NCBI GenBank assembly: GCA_002299195.1 | Contig: DBOA01000106.1 | Location: 1 to 15,826, forward strand | Direction: 5' to 3' | DNA from: Sphingomonadales bacterium UBA658 | GTDB taxonomy: Bacteria > Pseudomonadota > Alphaproteobacteria > Sphingomonadales > Sphingomonadaceae | DNA: 15,826 nt | Shown: positions 14,407-15,826 of the stretch, piece by piece | How the letters are laid out: every line of letters begins with the position of its first letter | How positions within the stretch are numbered: the first letter of the stretch is position 1 | Made by a program: the position numbers and the translations under genes | The notes under the pieces: model-generated | What the model was told of the DNA's origin: nothing | Databases searched by the model: none | The model's input: the letters and a program-made list of their open reading frames with translations, nothing else

Positions 14407-14913
14407 TTATGCGTCATATGGATTGTGAAGCCCCATGGATGCAAGTGCTTTTACCTCTAACGCCTCCATGGCTTCGGCCTCTTCATCGTCAACATGGTCA
14501 TGGCCAAGCAAATGCAACATGCCGTGGATCACCAAATGTGTTGCATGGTCCGCGACGGAAATTTGTTTTTCCTCCGCTTCGGCAGCGCAGGTTTCATAGG
14601 CCAAGATGATGTCGCCCAGCATGATTTCGGGCACGTTATAGGTTCCTTCGAGCAATGCGTCGATTTCATCATCGTCGAGCATGGGGAACGACAGCACGTT
14701 GGTTGGCTTGTCTTTTTCCCGCCATTCACGGTTGAGTGCATGTACCTCTGCATCGTCGGACAGCTTCACGCTGACGCTCATGGGCACAATGGGGTCGGCC
14801 AGTTCAGGTATCGCGGCAAAGCGGATCGCCGCATCGACGGCCTTTTCAACTTCACTTTGCCCGAAATTGCAGCTGCCCCATGGCAAGCCGATGTCTAATT
14901 CGACGTCAATCAC
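14407..14913 (-). CDS. ybeY: Endoribonuclease YbeY (rRNA maturation factor)
   Basis: This 168-residue single-strand endoribonuclease is needed for 16S rRNA 3'-end maturation and ribosome quality control. The zinc-binding motif HGMLHLLGHDH supplies His130, His134 and His140, and KPTNVLSFP (69-77) is the family's second signature. I chose the GTG at 14913: GAGGG lies 5 bases upstream and the N-terminus VIDVELDIGLPW then begins where family members usually do. An ATG at 14925 would add four residues, and the open frame runs to 15030 but overlaps phoH deeply. With the GTG start the gene still overlaps the phoH stop (14906-14908) by 8 bases, so translation is likely coupled. Confidence 0.94.
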   Translation of the reverse strand: MIDVELDIGLPWGSCNFGQSEVEKAVDAAIRFAAIPELADPIVPMSVSVKLSDDAEVHALNREWREKDKPTNVLSFPMLDDDEIDALLEGTYNVPEIMLGDIILAYETCAAEAEEKQISVADHATHLVIHGMLHLLGHDHVDDEEAEAMEALEVKALASMGLHNPYDA

Positions 14914-15826
14914 GCCCGCCCTCATAGGCATCGACGATGCGTCCGACCAATGGATGGCGGACGACGTCGCTGCTATTGAAGCGGATGGTTTGAATGCCAT
15001 CGACCCCTTCAAGGCGCTGAACCGCGTCATTCAGGCCAGACATCCGTTCGCCACCAGGGATATCGACCTGATGTGGGTCTCCGCAAATGACCATGCGGCT
15101 GTTCATCCCAAACCGCGTCAGGAACATCTTCATTTGCGCGGCAGTCGTGTTCTGGGCTTCATCGAGAATGATGAAGGCGTCGGCCAACGTGCGCCCGCGC
15201 ATGAAGGCGATAGGGGCGATCTCGATTTCGCCCGAAGCGATGCGGCGTTCGACCTGTTCGGCGGGCAAGCAGTCGTACAACGCATCGTAAATTGGACGCA
15301 GATAGGGATCGACCTTTTCCTTCATGTCGCCCGGTAAGAAACCAAGCCGTTCGCCCGCTTCCACCGCTGGACGCGAGAGGATGAGGCGTTGCACGGCGCC
15401 GGTAATCAGCATCGCTACTGCCTGCGCCACCGCCAGATAGGTTTTTCCGGTTCCTGCTGGTCCAAGCGCGAAGATAATCTCGTCGCGCGCCAATGCCTCC
15501 ATATAGGGGATTTGCGTGGCGGAACGCGGCACTAGGGTTTTCTTGCGCGTGCGGATCATGATGCCGGGGGCGGCATTGTCTTCCTTGCGCAATATGCCTT
15601 CAAGCGTGGGTTCGGCGGTCATTGCGATAATCGACTGCACGGCTTCGGAATCCATTTCCTGTCCGCGCGAAATACGCGAATAAATATCGTTGAGAACATC
15701 GCGTGCGCGGCCAATGGCGCCAGCTTCCCCTTCGATTTGGACGCGATTGCCGCGGGCCGAGATATAAACGCCAAGCCTGTTTTCAATTGTCACTAGGTTG
15801 CGATCAAATTCGCCAAAAACGGCATT
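14906..15826 (-). CDS. phoH: PhoH family ATPase (YbeZ type), 5' end beyond window edge
   Basis: The visible 306 residues form a PhoH/YbeZ protein, a P-loop NTPase linked to RNA metabolism and found with YbeY. The reading frame continues to the right edge: residues 1-19 (AVFGEFDRNLVTIENRLG and one before) match the N-terminal KH-like region that precedes the ATPase in this family, so the GTG at 15793 is internal and the true start is off-window. Walker A GPAGTGKT lies at about visible residues 122-129, Walker B FIILDEAQN with Asp222/Glu223, and the PhoH signatures LSRPAVEAGERLGFLPGD and GDPHQVDIPG are intact. Its 3' end overlaps ybeY. It is the first visible gene of the phoH-ybeY-ybeX unit. 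Confidence 0.95.
   Translation of the reverse strand, partial: NAVFGEFDRNLVTIENRLGVYISARGNRVQIEGEAGAIGRARDVLNDIYSRISRGQEMDSEAVQSIIAMTAEPTLEGILRKEDNAAPGIMIRTRKKTLVPRSATQIPYMEALARDEIIFALGPAGTGKTYLAVAQAVAMLITGAVQRLILSRPAVEAGERLGFLPGDMKEKVDPYLRPIYDALYDCLPAEQVERRIASGEIEIAPIAFMRGRTLADAFIILDEAQNTTAAQMKMFLTRFGMNSRMVICGDPHQVDIPGGERMSGLNDAVQRLEGVDGIQTIRFNSSDVVRHPLVGRIVDAYEGGRD
14919..14923 (-). promoter_or_regulatory. Ribosome binding site deciding the ybeY start
   Basis: On the minus strand GAGGG is 5 bases before the GTG at 14913, and it lies inside the 3' end of phoH. No comparable site precedes the ATG at 14925. Confidence 0.5.

Overview
The window looks like chromosomal DNA of an alphaproteobacterium, most likely a sphingomonad. 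The basis is moderate-to-high GC, the style of the phoH-ybeY-corC block, and protein signatures that I recognise from Sphingomonadales. This placement is an inference made without a database search. The 15.8 kb splits into a catabolic left half (about 1-9070, plus strand except the edge regulator) and a housekeeping right half (about 9174-15826, mostly minus strand).

Left half. A TetR/BetI-type regulator (minus strand, cut by the left edge) diverges from a tightly packed seven-gene plus-strand operon across a roughly 295-base intergenic region that holds two perfect inverted repeats. The operon order is: acyl-CoA dehydrogenase (ACAD), CaiB-family CoA transferase of the mesaconyl-CoA C1-C4 type (Mct-like), thiolase, a 529-residue ACAD with the N-terminal extension and signatures of methylsuccinyl-CoA dehydrogenase (Mcd), a MaoC/FAS1-like hydratase of the mesaconyl-C4-CoA hydratase type (Meh-like), and two further ACADs. 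The first six genes overlap or lie within 3 bases of each other, and the seventh follows after 66 bases. Read together, Mcd, Mct and Meh would convert methylsuccinyl-CoA to mesaconyl-C1-CoA, then mesaconyl-C4-CoA, then citramalyl-CoA. This joins an ethylmalonyl-CoA-pathway enzyme to two enzymes of the Chloroflexus 3-hydroxypropionate bicycle. The final citramalyl-CoA lyase is not in the window. The thiolase and three extra ACADs suggest that beta-oxidation of an unknown, probably methyl-branched or alicyclic, substrate feeds this module.

Right half. A tRNA-Thr(UGU) lies convergent with the operon's end. On the same strand upstream of it are a DUF429/RNase H-like protein of unknown function, rarA (replication-associated AAA+ ATPase) and a GT4 glycosyltransferase. 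Divergent from the glycosyltransferase is a YiiM-like MOSC protein. It converges on the conserved minus-strand block phoH-ybeY-corC, whose phoH runs off the right edge. The lnt gene that often follows this block is not present downstream.
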